In this document: piece after piece, positions 25,706 to 34,086 of the stretch | How the letters are laid out: each line of letters starts with the position of its first letter | How positions within the stretch are numbered: position 1 is the first letter of the stretch | DNA from: Beijerinckiaceae bacterium | GTDB taxonomy: Bacteria > Pseudomonadota > Alphaproteobacteria > Rhizobiales > Beijerinckiaceae | Assembly (NCBI GenBank): GCA_947452455.1 | Contig: CANGBX010000007.1 | Location: forward strand, 62,001 to 126,000 | DNA: 64,000 bases | Direction of reading: 5' to 3' | Made by a program: the position numbers and the translations under genes | Notes under the pieces: model-generated | Told to the model about the DNA's origin: nothing | The model's input: only the letters and a program-made list of their open reading frames with translations | Databases searched by the model: none

Positions 25706-26197
25706 TCACTTGATGGCCTTAATGCTCGACAATATAGACGTAATATCAGCCTTGTTTACAGCGCGCGCTTTGTCGGAAGCCCACATAGTGATGAGCATCA
25801 GCCTGTTATTGCCTGCAGGAAGCACGACAAATTCAATGACTGTGTCGCCTTCCGCATCGGTGGACTCATAGGTGAAGACTTGCGCTTGAATACCGCCAAT
25901 CGTCACTTCCTGCTCAAGTGCCTTGCCCTTGGGAACGATCCCCTGCTCGGTCATCCATTGTGCGCTGGCTTCAAAAAGCTTGTCGATACGCGCACCGCTC
26001 GCAGATTCAATCGAGAAGAAAACCTCTTCATCTTCTGAGACCGCTGAATAGCCGAAATCAGCTTCAATAAGCTCCCAGCTGTCTGGAATGGAGAGCGTGA
26101 TCGCTGGGTTCTTTTCTGGAATGGCCAAATTCTTTGCCGCTACTGGCATAGCAAAGGTCGTTACAATCGCCACGGCGAGCATCATCTTCTTGATCAT
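25706..26197 (-). CDS. Small secreted protein of unknown function (PsbP/DcrB-like fold possible)
   Basis: A 163-residue protein. ATG at 26197 follows GGAGAG and opens a signal peptide (MIKKMMLAVAIVTTFAMPVAAK); a longer frame to 26326 lacks support. The mature part is an alpha/beta domain: ITLSIPDSWELIEADFGYSAVSEDEEVFFSIESASGARIDKLFEASAQWM, then IQAQVFTYESTDAEGDTVIEFVVLPAGNNRLMLITMWASDKA. The pattern of a short domain judging solute or stress (DcrB/PsbP-like) fits, but I cannot name a family firmly. It has its own AT-rich promoter and a terminator. Confidence 0.72.
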   Translation of the reverse strand: MIKKMMLAVAIVTTFAMPVAAKNLAIPEKNPAITLSIPDSWELIEADFGYSAVSEDEEVFFSIESASGARIDKLFEASAQWMTEQGIVPKGKALEQEVTIGGIQAQVFTYESTDAEGDTVIEFVVLPAGNNRLMLITMWASDKARAVNKADITSILSSIKAIK

Positions 26198-26298
26198 ATT
26201 CACTCTCCAAATATTCTCGCATAAATCAGCCTGTGTAACAGGTGAAGTCGCGGTTGGGCCCATGGTCGATGTCACGATTCCTGAGAACTCAAATCTAA

Positions 26299-26326
26299 CT
26301 ATTATTAATTTTATCAACTTTTTCAA
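26299..26326 (-). promoter_or_regulatory. Possible sigma-70 type promoter
   Basis: On the minus strand TTGAAA (26326-26321) and TAATAG (26304-26299) are separated by 16 bases in a very AT-rich stretch, about 100 bases upstream of the secreted-protein start at 26197. Confidence 0.35.
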
Positions 26327-26401
26327 ATCATTATAAAATATCTAGACCCCCTTTATTGATTGCCGTCGGTGGCCAAGCCTCCTGCATCCAAAGGGACAAC
26401 A

Positions 26402-26438
26402 CAAAAAACGCCCCGTAACAGAAATGTCCGGGGCGTTT
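26402..26438 (-). terminator. Intrinsic terminator, second loop subtype of the repeat
   Basis: AAAAAACGCCCCG TAACAGAAATGTC CGGGGCGTTT. It lies 50 bases past the stop of the minus-strand tctC gene (26490), closing that operon. Confidence 0.85.
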
Positions 26439-26489
26439 CACAGAGTCACGGAAATCTATCCGCCGTTTTGTATGTCTTGATATGTTCTA

Positions 26490-27467
26490 TTAGCGCACAA
26501 GTTTCACGCCTGACTCGGTCAAGATGCCACGCATCTGCGTTTCTGTCTTGGCCAGAAATTCTGCTGTTTCCTTAGGCCCAAGCAGATTTTCCTCGAGAAT
26601 GCCGTCGCGCAAGAATTTCTGCCAGCCAGCCGATTTGTTCGCACGAGCGATCAGATCGACATAATAAGCAAGCACGTCAGGCGCCATGCCGGGAGGGCCA
26701 ACAACGCCACGCGGCTGTGGCGGGTTGGGCACATCAAAGCCTGCTTCTTTCAGAGTCGGAATGTCCTTGAAATCGGGCAGTCGTGCATCGGTGACTTGTG
26801 CGAGAGCGCGGATTTTGCCGGAACGAATGAGTTCACCCGCTTCCTGCGGCTCAATCACCATCATGTCGACATGGCCACCAAGCAGTGCCGAAATTCGTTC
26901 GCCACCAGACGGGAAGGAAATGAAGGCCCAGCGACCGCCCGTCTTGGCCTGCAAAACAGTTCGCACCAATGCATCACGCGCGAGCGGTGAACCGCCCGAT
27001 TGTTTCATCTTACCCGGATTGGCTTTGGCTGCATCCATCAGCTCTGCCATAGCCTTGTAGGGTGAATCTGCGCGCACAACGATCAGGGCAGGCTCGAGCA
27101 CCATGAGGCTGATGGGGGTCAGATCGCGCATGGAGACATTGGCCTCCTGCTGCACCAGCGGATTGGTTACCCAGACACTTGTAAAAATACCGATCACATG
27201 AGGATCGCCTTTTTTCTCACTCAGGTAAGAAGCGGCTGTCGCGCCGCCGCCGCCGACTTTGTTCGAAACTTGAATACGAACCGGCGAGAGCTTGGCTTCA
27301 TCAATGGCTGAAACGAGCGCGCGGCCCATCACATCATTGCCGCCGCCAGGGCCCGAATGAACAACGAGTTCGATGGGGCGCGTTGGTTTCCATTGCGCAT
27401 GAGCGGCGGGCGCCACAAGCGCTGCGCCCATGGCGAGTGCGGTCGTGAGGAGTATGCGTCTGTTCAT
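26490..27467 (-). CDS. tctC: Tripartite tricarboxylate transporter substrate-binding protein TctC
   Basis: A 325-residue Bug/TctC protein with a signal peptide (MNRRILLTTALAMGAALVAPAAHAQ). Marks: PIELVVHSGPGGGNDVMGRALV, VSNKVGGGGATAASYLSEKKGD, SGGSPLARDALVRTVL and DFKDIPTLKEAGF. It is the only Bug protein in the window encoded beside its own TctA and TctB genes, and it comes last in the minus-strand operon SDR, MmgE/PrpD, tctB, tctA, tctC. Confidence 0.9.
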   Translation of the reverse strand: MNRRILLTTALAMGAALVAPAAHAQWKPTRPIELVVHSGPGGGNDVMGRALVSAIDEAKLSPVRIQVSNKVGGGGATAASYLSEKKGDPHVIGIFTSVWVTNPLVQQEANVSMRDLTPISLMVLEPALIVVRADSPYKAMAELMDAAKANPGKMKQSGGSPLARDALVRTVLQAKTGGRWAFISFPSGGERISALLGGHVDMMVIEPQEAGELIRSGKIRALAQVTDARLPDFKDIPTLKEAGFDVPNPPQPRGVVGPPGMAPDVLAYYVDLIARANKSAGWQKFLRDGILEENLLGPKETAEFLAKTETQMRGILTESGVKLVR

Positions 27468-27505
27468 CAGGTTTCCTCCAGTGATGTTTCTATTGGCTCG
27501 GTCTA

Positions 27506-29005
27506 TTAACTCGCAGCCTCTTTGAGGCGGCGGAAACGTGGCAGCAGTGGCAAGAAGAGAACGCCGACGGCGAAGATCAGCATGCCGGCTGAAATCGGAC
27601 GCGAGATGAGAATGGAGAGGTCACCCTGCGACATCATCAAAGATTGCCGCAATGCGCGTTCCATCGCATCACCGAGCACGAAACCCAGCACGAGCGGCGC
27701 CACCGGGAATTTCAGGCGTGCCATGGCAAAGCCAAGTGCGCCGAAGCCGGCCAACATCAAAATGTCAAACACGCGGCCGGCGACAGAATAAGCGCCAATC
27801 ACCGACACACCGAAAATGAGCGGATGAAGAATGTAGACCGGAATGCGCAGGATCTGCGCAAACAGCGGCACCATCGGCAGGTTGAGGATGAGCAGCATCA
27901 CATTGCCGATGTAGAGGCTGGCGACCAGGCCCCAGAACACATCGGGTGATTCCGTCATCATTAGCGGCCCGGGCTTCACGCCCCACAGCACGAGCGCGGA
28001 GAGCAAAATCGCAGTTGTGCCACCGCCTGGAATGCCAAGCGTCAGAAGCGGAATAAGTGCGCCGCCCGTGTCAGCATTGTTGGCGCCTTCTGGTGCGGCA
28101 ACGCCTTCAGGCACGCCGGTGCCAAATTTTTCCGGATGGCGTGAGAAAGCGCGCTCAATGCCATAGGAGATGAAGGAAGCGATGCTCGCGCCTGCGCCCG
28201 GCAGAACGCCAATGATGAAACCCACAATCGAGCCGTTGGCAAACGCAAAGCGGCAGGCTTTCAGCTCTTCCCAATTGGGCAGCAGGTTGCGGAAGCCCTT
28301 TGGCACCGGGAGAACCTGCGTCTCTTCTTGATCGGAAATGCTCGACAGAACTTCCGTGATTGCAAAGACGCCAATGGCGACAATCATGAAATCAAGACCT
28401 GACAGAAGTGATGTCTGGCCGAAAGTGAAGCGGGATTGCGAGGTGAAAAGATCCGTACCGATGCTCGTCAGCCAAAGCCCGACGAGCAAAGCAATCAAGC
28501 CTTTCACGAGTGAATCGCCTGCCAGCAGCACAACCAAAGCAAGGCCCAGTGCCATCAGGGCAAAATATTCAGGCGATGAAAAGGAGAGAGCGAAGACGGC
28601 AATCGGGGGAGCCATGACACTCAGCGCAATAATGCCAAAAGAGCCTGCAATGAAGGAGGCGATGGCAGCAATGCCAAGTGCTGCACCCGCGCGGCCCTTG
28701 CGAGCCATTTGATAACCGTCAATGCAAGTGACCACGGATGAAGATTCACCGGGCATGTTCAGCAGAATGGATGTCGTCGAGCCGCCGTATTTGGCGCCGT
28801 AATAAATGCCCGTGAGCATGATGATGCCGCTGGTTGGCGACATGCTGTAGGTCATGGGCAAGAGCATAGCGATGGTGGCCGCTGGTCCAAGGCCAGGCAG
28901 AATGCCGACAATGGTGCCGAGAAAACAGCCCACCAGGCACCACAGCAAATTGCTGGGCATCAAGGCGACAGAAAAGCCGTGTGCGAGGCCTGCAAAAATA
29001 TCCAT
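27506..29005 (-). CDS. tctA: Tripartite tricarboxylate transporter large permease TctA
   Basis: A 499-residue membrane protein, the usual length for TctA, with about 11-12 helices. Clear family blocks: GTIVGILPGLGPAATIAMLLPMTY, TGIYYGAKYGGSTTSILLNMPGE, FIIGVLPGAGASIASFISYGIE, and LLTLGIPGGGTTAILLSAL, the two repeated PGxG modules that bind substrate. It starts three bases after the tctB stop codon. With TctB and TctC it forms a complete proton- or sodium-coupled carboxylate importer. Confidence 0.94.
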   Translation of the reverse strand: MDIFAGLAHGFSVALMPSNLLWCLVGCFLGTIVGILPGLGPAATIAMLLPMTYSMSPTSGIIMLTGIYYGAKYGGSTTSILLNMPGESSSVVTCIDGYQMARKGRAGAALGIAAIASFIAGSFGIIALSVMAPPIAVFALSFSSPEYFALMALGLALVVLLAGDSLVKGLIALLVGLWLTSIGTDLFTSQSRFTFGQTSLLSGLDFMIVAIGVFAITEVLSSISDQEETQVLPVPKGFRNLLPNWEELKACRFAFANGSIVGFIIGVLPGAGASIASFISYGIERAFSRHPEKFGTGVPEGVAAPEGANNADTGGALIPLLTLGIPGGGTTAILLSALVLWGVKPGPLMMTESPDVFWGLVASLYIGNVMLLILNLPMVPLFAQILRIPVYILHPLIFGVSVIGAYSVAGRVFDILMLAGFGALGFAMARLKFPVAPLVLGFVLGDAMERALRQSLMMSQGDLSILISRPISAGMLIFAVGVLFLPLLPRFRRLKEAAS

Positions 29006-29008
29006 GTT

Positions 29009-29479
29009 TCAGAACCCCAGCATGCCGGCAGGCAGCGAGACATCAAGCGCCATATCAAAGACAAGGTAGAAGCCGACGGCCGATAGTACGCCCGCAGTCA
29101 GCGCGCTCTTGACCGGTTTTTCAAAAACGAAAAGACCAAGGAACAGCGTCAGTAGACCGAAAGAAATATAGAAGCCGAGTGTCGGCATCAGTGCTGTTGA
29201 TGCCGTAAACGCAACCCAGGTGATGGCCGCGCGGCGAAAGCCTGCCCAATCGAAGGGGCGATCTTCTTCCGTGTGGCGTGCGGCTGTGAAGCGCTGGAAG
29301 ATCAGAATGAGCGACAGAATGATGAGGGCAATACCATAGCCGACGGGAAAGAAGCCCGGGCCCGGACCTTCCGGGCCCATCACATCCCAGCGTGCGGCAG
29401 TGACAGTGATATAGGTTCCCAAGGCAGCGGTTAGCGCCCCTGCAATAACATCACCATCCCGAAAAATGCTTTTTGTCAT
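29009..29479 (-). CDS. tctB: Tripartite tricarboxylate transporter small permease TctB
   Basis: A 156-residue protein with four hydrophobic helices. GDVIAGALTAALGTYITVTAARW followed by GPGPGFFPVGYGIALIILSLILI is typical of TctB. ATG at 29479 is preferred (AGGAAAG upstream) over a frame starting at 29497, which would overlap the MmgE/PrpD stop. It is coupled to tctA three bases downstream. Confidence 0.88.
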   Translation of the reverse strand: MTKSIFRDGDVIAGALTAALGTYITVTAARWDVMGPEGPGPGFFPVGYGIALIILSLILIFQRFTAARHTEEDRPFDWAGFRRAAITWVAFTASTALMPTLGFYISFGLLTLFLGLFVFEKPVKSALTAGVLSAVGFYLVFDMALDVSLPAGMLGF

Positions 29480-29493
29480 TCTATGTCTTTCCT

Positions 29494-30879
29494 TCAAGCC
29501 AGCGCGTCAGCGAGCTTGTTTGCATCATCGAGTTGTTCGAGCGACCAGCACATATCGGCAAAGCGGCGCGCGCCATCTTCGCCAAGGAGAGGCGACGCAT
29601 TGGCGAGAAACTTTGCCTCAATGGCTTGGTCCGACATGGGATTGTCGACCGTGCCTGAGGCGTGCGGGATATGGGTGTCGAAACTGCGGCCATCTTGCAG
29701 GCGCAGATGGGCGCGCGCTTCATCCTTGCGCAGGCTTTCGTCTGCCACAACTTCGACCTTGCGGCGCAGCGCAACCACAGTCGTATCCAGCGCTTTCTCG
29801 TTGCTATATTGCGGGATACCCGCATTGCCATCGACATAAGCAACGGCGGCGGAATGATAGATCGAGAATTTTGATTGCAGGCCCGTTTGCGGCTCTGCAA
29901 CGCCGGTGATGCGTACAGCCAGCGGATGGACGGTCACGCGCAAGGCTTCAATCTGCGCAGGCTCTGCCTTGGCGAGCTGACGCATGGCAATCACAGCGTC
30001 AATGGCTGGATGCAGCACCACGCCGCAGGCATAGGGCTTATGTCCATTGCGCGCGATTTCAAAGCGGGTGCCGAGGTCTTCAAGAACTTTTTCCGGCGCG
30101 GCCACATTGGAATAGATGCGGCAAAAGCCGCGCTTGCCCTCGATGATCTCATCGGAGGAATCAAAGCCCTGTTCGGCGAGCAAGGCGGCAATGACCCCAT
30201 TGGCAGCGGCTTTTCCGGCATGGAAGCTTTTGCACATAGTGCCGCGATTTTGCTGCATGCCGGCAGCTTGCGTCGCGGCAATGCCAAGCGCATGCACCAT
30301 CTGCTTTTCATCAAGCCGCAAGAGGCGTGCACAAGCAGCGCCCGCGGCTATCGAGCCAAGCGTGCCTGTGAGATGCCAGCCGCCATCATGGTGGCCGGGT
30401 GCAGCCTGTCCGGCGCGCACGCCTGCCTCAAAGCCAACAGCATAGGCTGTTGCAAGATCACGCCCCGAAAAACCGCCGCGTGTTTGTGCCAAAGCAAACA
30501 GCGCCGACAGAATGGGGGAGCTGGCATGCAAGACAACACCGCCCATATGTGTGTCGTCATAATCCAGCAGATGACCCATCTGGCCATTGACGGTCGCGGC
30601 TTCCACCGTGCCGATCTTGGTTTGATGGGCAACCACATTGGCGCGCGGCGCATCGTTCAATGTGCGCATGACACCAAAGAGTTTGGCAATAGTGGGGTGT
30701 CGCGCGCCAGCCAGCGCACAACCCGCCCAATCCATTATGCCGCGACGTGCTTGATGGCGGGCGTCTTCACTCAGGTCGTCATAGTCGAGATGTGCAAGAA
30801 AAGCTGCGAGCGTCTTGGTGATTCCAAGATCAAGCGGCGCTGCGCCATAGTCGGATTTGGTGGCGAGTTTCGTTGACAT
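29494..30879 (-). CDS. MmgE/PrpD family protein
   Basis: A 461-residue protein of the 2-methylcitrate dehydratase/cis-aconitate decarboxylase/itaconate-type family. Marks: DWAGCALAGARHPT, VNGQMGHLLDYDDTHMGGVVLHASSPILSALFALA, HALGIAATQAAGMQQNRGTMCKSFHAGKAAANGVIAALLAEQGF and KPYACGVVLHPAIDAV. The active-site His and Asp residues of the DDTH block and the KxYPxC-like segment (here KPYACG) are present. The transporter encoded after it probably brings in the tricarboxylate-like substrate for dehydration or isomerisation. Confidence 0.9.
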   Translation of the reverse strand: MSTKLATKSDYGAAPLDLGITKTLAAFLAHLDYDDLSEDARHQARRGIMDWAGCALAGARHPTIAKLFGVMRTLNDAPRANVVAHQTKIGTVEAATVNGQMGHLLDYDDTHMGGVVLHASSPILSALFALAQTRGGFSGRDLATAYAVGFEAGVRAGQAAPGHHDGGWHLTGTLGSIAAGAACARLLRLDEKQMVHALGIAATQAAGMQQNRGTMCKSFHAGKAAANGVIAALLAEQGFDSSDEIIEGKRGFCRIYSNVAAPEKVLEDLGTRFEIARNGHKPYACGVVLHPAIDAVIAMRQLAKAEPAQIEALRVTVHPLAVRITGVAEPQTGLQSKFSIYHSAAVAYVDGNAGIPQYSNEKALDTTVVALRRKVEVVADESLRKDEARAHLRLQDGRSFDTHIPHASGTVDNPMSDQAIEAKFLANASPLLGEDGARRFADMCWSLEQLDDANKLADALA

Positions 30880-30891
30880 CTGCTGCAGGCC

Positions 30892-31638
30892 TCAGGGCAT
30901 GAACATGCCGCCGGAGACATGGATAGTCTGGCCGGTGATGTAGCTGGAGGAGGGCAAGCAGATATTATGCACAATGCCGGACACATCTTCCGGAACGCCT
31001 TCGCGCCCGACCGGCGGAGCACCGGCAATGCCGTGGCCCGATGTATGCGAGCGTTGCCCGCCGATGCGGCCCGGCACAATGCAGTTCACGGTGATGCCTT
31101 GGCTTGCAAATTCGCTGGCGAGCGCGCGTGTCAGGCCGACAAGCCCGGTCTTGGCGGTCACAACATGCGCGCGATTGGCTGTGGCCATATGCGCGCTGAC
31201 GCCACCAATATTGATGATGCGGCCATAGTTTTGCGCCACCATATGCGGCAGCACGGCATGTGCGCTGAGGAAGGCACCATCCAGAATATTGCTGGTGACA
31301 TTGCGCCATTGCGCAAAGGTCATGTCCAGAAAATGCGCTTCGCCACGAATGGCGGCATTGTTGATGAGAATGTCGATGCGGCCGGTCTCCGCGACAATGC
31401 TGGCGACCATGGCTTTCACCTGCGCCTCATCGGTCACGTCAGCCAGGCGCACGAGGGCCTTGCCCCCGTCCGCGCGGATTTCCTGCGCTGTGGCCTCGGC
31501 CTCGTCGCGCGAGCGCAAGGCATGAATGACGACGGTAGCGCCATCGGCAGCGAGCGCCATGGCCATGGCCTTGCCGATGCGGCGTACACTTCCGGTGATC
31601 AGGGCGACTTGTCCCTCAAGGGCGCGTTGCGCGCTCAT
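30892..31638 (-). CDS. SDR family protein lacking the canonical catalytic Ser and Tyr
   Basis: A 248-residue SDR. ATG at 31638 follows GGAGGAAAG. The cofactor region (VALITGSVRRIGKAMA, NNAA at 93-96) is intact. The catalytic region reads IINIGGVSAH (Gly146 where Ser is expected) and ANRAHVVTAKTGL, where Lys163 is kept but the residue four before it is Val159 rather than Tyr, with His158 next to it. The AHVV-AK pattern may be a distinct SDR subgroup. The protein may use another acid/base or have no redox activity. It heads the tct operon, with the MmgE/PrpD gene 12 bases after it. Confidence 0.85.
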   Translation of the reverse strand: MSAQRALEGQVALITGSVRRIGKAMAMALAADGATVVIHALRSRDEAEATAQEIRADGGKALVRLADVTDEAQVKAMVASIVAETGRIDILINNAAIRGEAHFLDMTFAQWRNVTSNILDGAFLSAHAVLPHMVAQNYGRIINIGGVSAHMATANRAHVVTAKTGLVGLTRALASEFASQGITVNCIVPGRIGGQRSHTSGHGIAGAPPVGREGVPEDVSGIVHNICLPSSSYITGQTIHVSGGMFMP

Positions 31639-31857
31639 TCTCTTTCCTCCACTTCGGCATTTGGGAAGATCCACGGGGTTGGACCCCGCTGGGCAATGCC
31701 TATACTCAGGCTTTAATCTATACGCCGCAGGCGAAACTTGCTAGACGCGAGGCAGGCCCGCGCGCGGCACACTCACTGATTTCTCGGGGTGATCTCGGCT
31801 TCAGAGGGGCGGTGAGTGCAGACAGGGAATAACAAAAGCAAAGCAGGGAGCAGGACC

Positions 31858-33231
31858 ATGGCTGGCGGCGGGAAGAGCGAGATTTCTCCCCTCACGGAGG
31901 TCCTCTCCACCTATATTGCTGGCGCTGGCAGCCGCGCCTTGCCGCCTGATGTGGCTGAAAAAACCCGGTTCCATATTCTCGATACGCTGGCGGCCATTCT
32001 GTCGGGCTCGCGCCTGCGTGCTGGCATTCTGGCTGGCAAATATGTGTCTGAGCTTGATGGGGCGGGTGTTGCAACCGTGATTGGCACACCCTTCAGCGTT
32101 CCGCCTGATCAAGCTGCCCTTGCCAATGGCATGGCAGGCCACGGGGACGAGACAGACGATTCTCACCTCGAAGGTCGCTTTCACCCCGGTTGTGGCATTG
32201 TGCCCGCAGCTTTGGCGGTGGCTGAGCGCGTTGGTGCGAGCGGCGAGGAATTTTTGCGCGCTGTGGCACTGGGCTATGACATCGGCGCCCGCCTGACCTT
32301 GTCGCTCGGCTTTGCGCGGCCCGATACCTCGAAACATTCCACACATTCGCTGGCGCCTGCTTTTGGGGCGCTCGCTGCTTGCGCGGCGCTTTATAAATTT
32401 AACCCGGAGCAGGTGCGCCATGCGCTCTCATATGCTGCCCAGCAGGCCTCCGGTATTCCGTTCTGGCAGCGCGATATGCACCATGTCGAAAAGGCTTTCG
32501 ACTTTGGCGGCATGGCGGCACGCAATGCTGTGGCTGGTGCGTCCATGGTGGCGGCTGGTTTCACCGCAGTTGAAGATCCCCTTGCAGGCAAGCACAATCT
32601 CTTCACGGCTTTTGGTGAAAGCCCACGCCCCGAGGCGCTGATTGAAGAGCTCGGGGTTCGCTATGAGATTATGCGTGCCTCCATCAAGAAGTGGTGTGTG
32701 GGCTCGCCTATTCAGGCCATTCTGGATGCGACAACAGAATTGGTCGCTCAAAATCAGATTGCCGCAGATGATGTTGTGAAAGTCACAGTGACGATGCCGG
32801 ATGATCGCATTCACATCGTCGATAATCGCACCATGCCGGACGTTTGCGCGCAGCATTTATGTGCGCTCGCGATTGTTGATGGTACGGTGACTTTCGACAG
32901 CACGCATGATCATGGGCGGATGAATGATCCGGTTGTTTTGGCCGTGCGTCAGAAAATCGATCTTTTGCCGAGCGCAGAGTTGACAGTCGCGCGTCCGGCT
33001 CGACAGGCCATCGTCGAAATCACCACAAGCAAGGGCGCGTTCCGGCATCATGCACGTGTGGTGCGCGGCACACCGGATAATCCGATGACGGCGGCAGAAA
33101 TTGAAGCCAAAGCGCTTGATCTTGTTGCGCCGATTATCGGGCCGGAGCGTGGCATAAAGCTCGTAGAGGCCTGCCGTGATTTGTCATCCTTGAAATCGAT
33201 ACGTGACCTCAAGCCGTTGCTCATCGCATGA
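31858..33231 (+). CDS. MmgE/PrpD family protein (second copy)
   Basis: A 457-residue paralogue of the protein at 29494-30879, transcribed divergently. The ATG at 31858 has GGGAGCAGG upstream; a GTG at 31816 would extend it by 14 residues. Marks: FHILDTLAAILSGSRLRAG, LANGMAGHGDETDDSHLEGRFHPGCGIVPAALAVAE, HALSYAAQQASGIPFWQRDMHHVEKAFDFGGMAARNAVAGASM. The DDTH of the first copy is DDSH here. It overlaps the TauE/SafE gene by four bases, so this half of the region pairs a dehydratase/isomerase-like enzyme with a permease. Confidence 0.88.
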   Translation: MAGGGKSEISPLTEVLSTYIAGAGSRALPPDVAEKTRFHILDTLAAILSGSRLRAGILAGKYVSELDGAGVATVIGTPFSVPPDQAALANGMAGHGDETDDSHLEGRFHPGCGIVPAALAVAERVGASGEEFLRAVALGYDIGARLTLSLGFARPDTSKHSTHSLAPAFGALAACAALYKFNPEQVRHALSYAAQQASGIPFWQRDMHHVEKAFDFGGMAARNAVAGASMVAAGFTAVEDPLAGKHNLFTAFGESPRPEALIEELGVRYEIMRASIKKWCVGSPIQAILDATTELVAQNQIAADDVVKVTVTMPDDRIHIVDNRTMPDVCAQHLCALAIVDGTVTFDSTHDHGRMNDPVVLAVRQKIDLLPSAELTVARPARQAIVEITTSKGAFRHHARVVRGTPDNPMTAAEIEAKALDLVAPIIGPERGIKLVEACRDLSSLKSIRDLKPLLIA

Positions 33232-33965
33232 ATATTGAAGAGCTGATCCTCGTCGCTTGCTCAGCCCTTTTTGCCTCCGTTGTCGGGGGCGTTGCCGGCT
33301 ATGGCACCGGCCTTTTGATGCCCCTCGTGCTGGTGCCCTTGATTGGCGCGCAAGCTGTTGTGCCGGTCTTGGGCGTGTCGGCCATTTTCAACAATCTGTC
33401 GCGCATCGCCGCATTCCGCAAAGATATTGCTTGGTCGCATGTCTGGCCTATCGCGCTCATCGCCATGCCCTTCTGTTATATCGGCGCCGCCTTCTATTCG
33501 GAGTTGAGCGGGCCGGGTGCCGCCATTCTCATCGGCAGTGCGCTGATCCTGCTGGTGCCAGCGCGGCGCATTCTCAAAAACTTTAAACAGAAATTGTCGC
33601 AAGCCTCTGTCTATAGCGCCGGCGCCGCATTTGGTCTTGTGACGGGTGGCGTGCCGGGCGGCGGGATCATCCTGATCTCGTTGCTCATGTCGATGGGGGT
33701 CACAGGCGGGGCAGTCGTGGCCACCGATGCAGTGATTTCGCTGATTGTCGGTCTGGTCAAAATCGGCACCTTCCAGTCCTATGGGCAATTGCCATTTTCA
33801 TCATGGGCGCTGGCAGCACTGATCGGCATGTCGGGTATTCCCGGCGCTTTTATTGCAAAATGGATTTCGGACCGCCTCAGCGTCAAAGTCCACACCGGCA
33901 TTATGGATGGTGTGGTGGTCTTGGGAGGCGCGGTGCTGATCGCGCGGGGCCTCAAGCTTCTCTGA
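33228..33965 (+). CDS. TauE/SafE family membrane permease
   Basis: A 245-residue membrane protein with about eight helices. The two TauE/SafE (formerly DUF81) repeats are seen as SVVGGVAGYGTGLLMPLVLVPLIGAQAVVPVLGVSAIFNNLSRIAAFR and GAAFGLVTGGVPGGGIILISLLMSMGVTGGAVVATDAVISLIVG. Family members export sulfite, sulfoacetate or similar organic anions, or import them. The ATGA overlap with the MmgE/PrpD gene suggests it moves a substrate or product of that enzyme. Confidence 0.86.
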   Translation: MNIEELILVACSALFASVVGGVAGYGTGLLMPLVLVPLIGAQAVVPVLGVSAIFNNLSRIAAFRKDIAWSHVWPIALIAMPFCYIGAAFYSELSGPGAAILIGSALILLVPARRILKNFKQKLSQASVYSAGAAFGLVTGGVPGGGIILISLLMSMGVTGGAVVATDAVISLIVGLVKIGTFQSYGQLPFSSWALAALIGMSGIPGAFIAKWISDRLSVKVHTGIMDGVVVLGGAVLIARGLKLL

Positions 33966-34086
33966 GAGCTTAATTTGTTTGCGTTTGAATGATCGGGTGG
34001 CGCTGACGGTTGCCCCTTGAGCCTCAATAGGCCTATCCTTGACCAAACAAGAAGGCCCATCGTGGTCACAGAGGGAGGAGGGGCTG

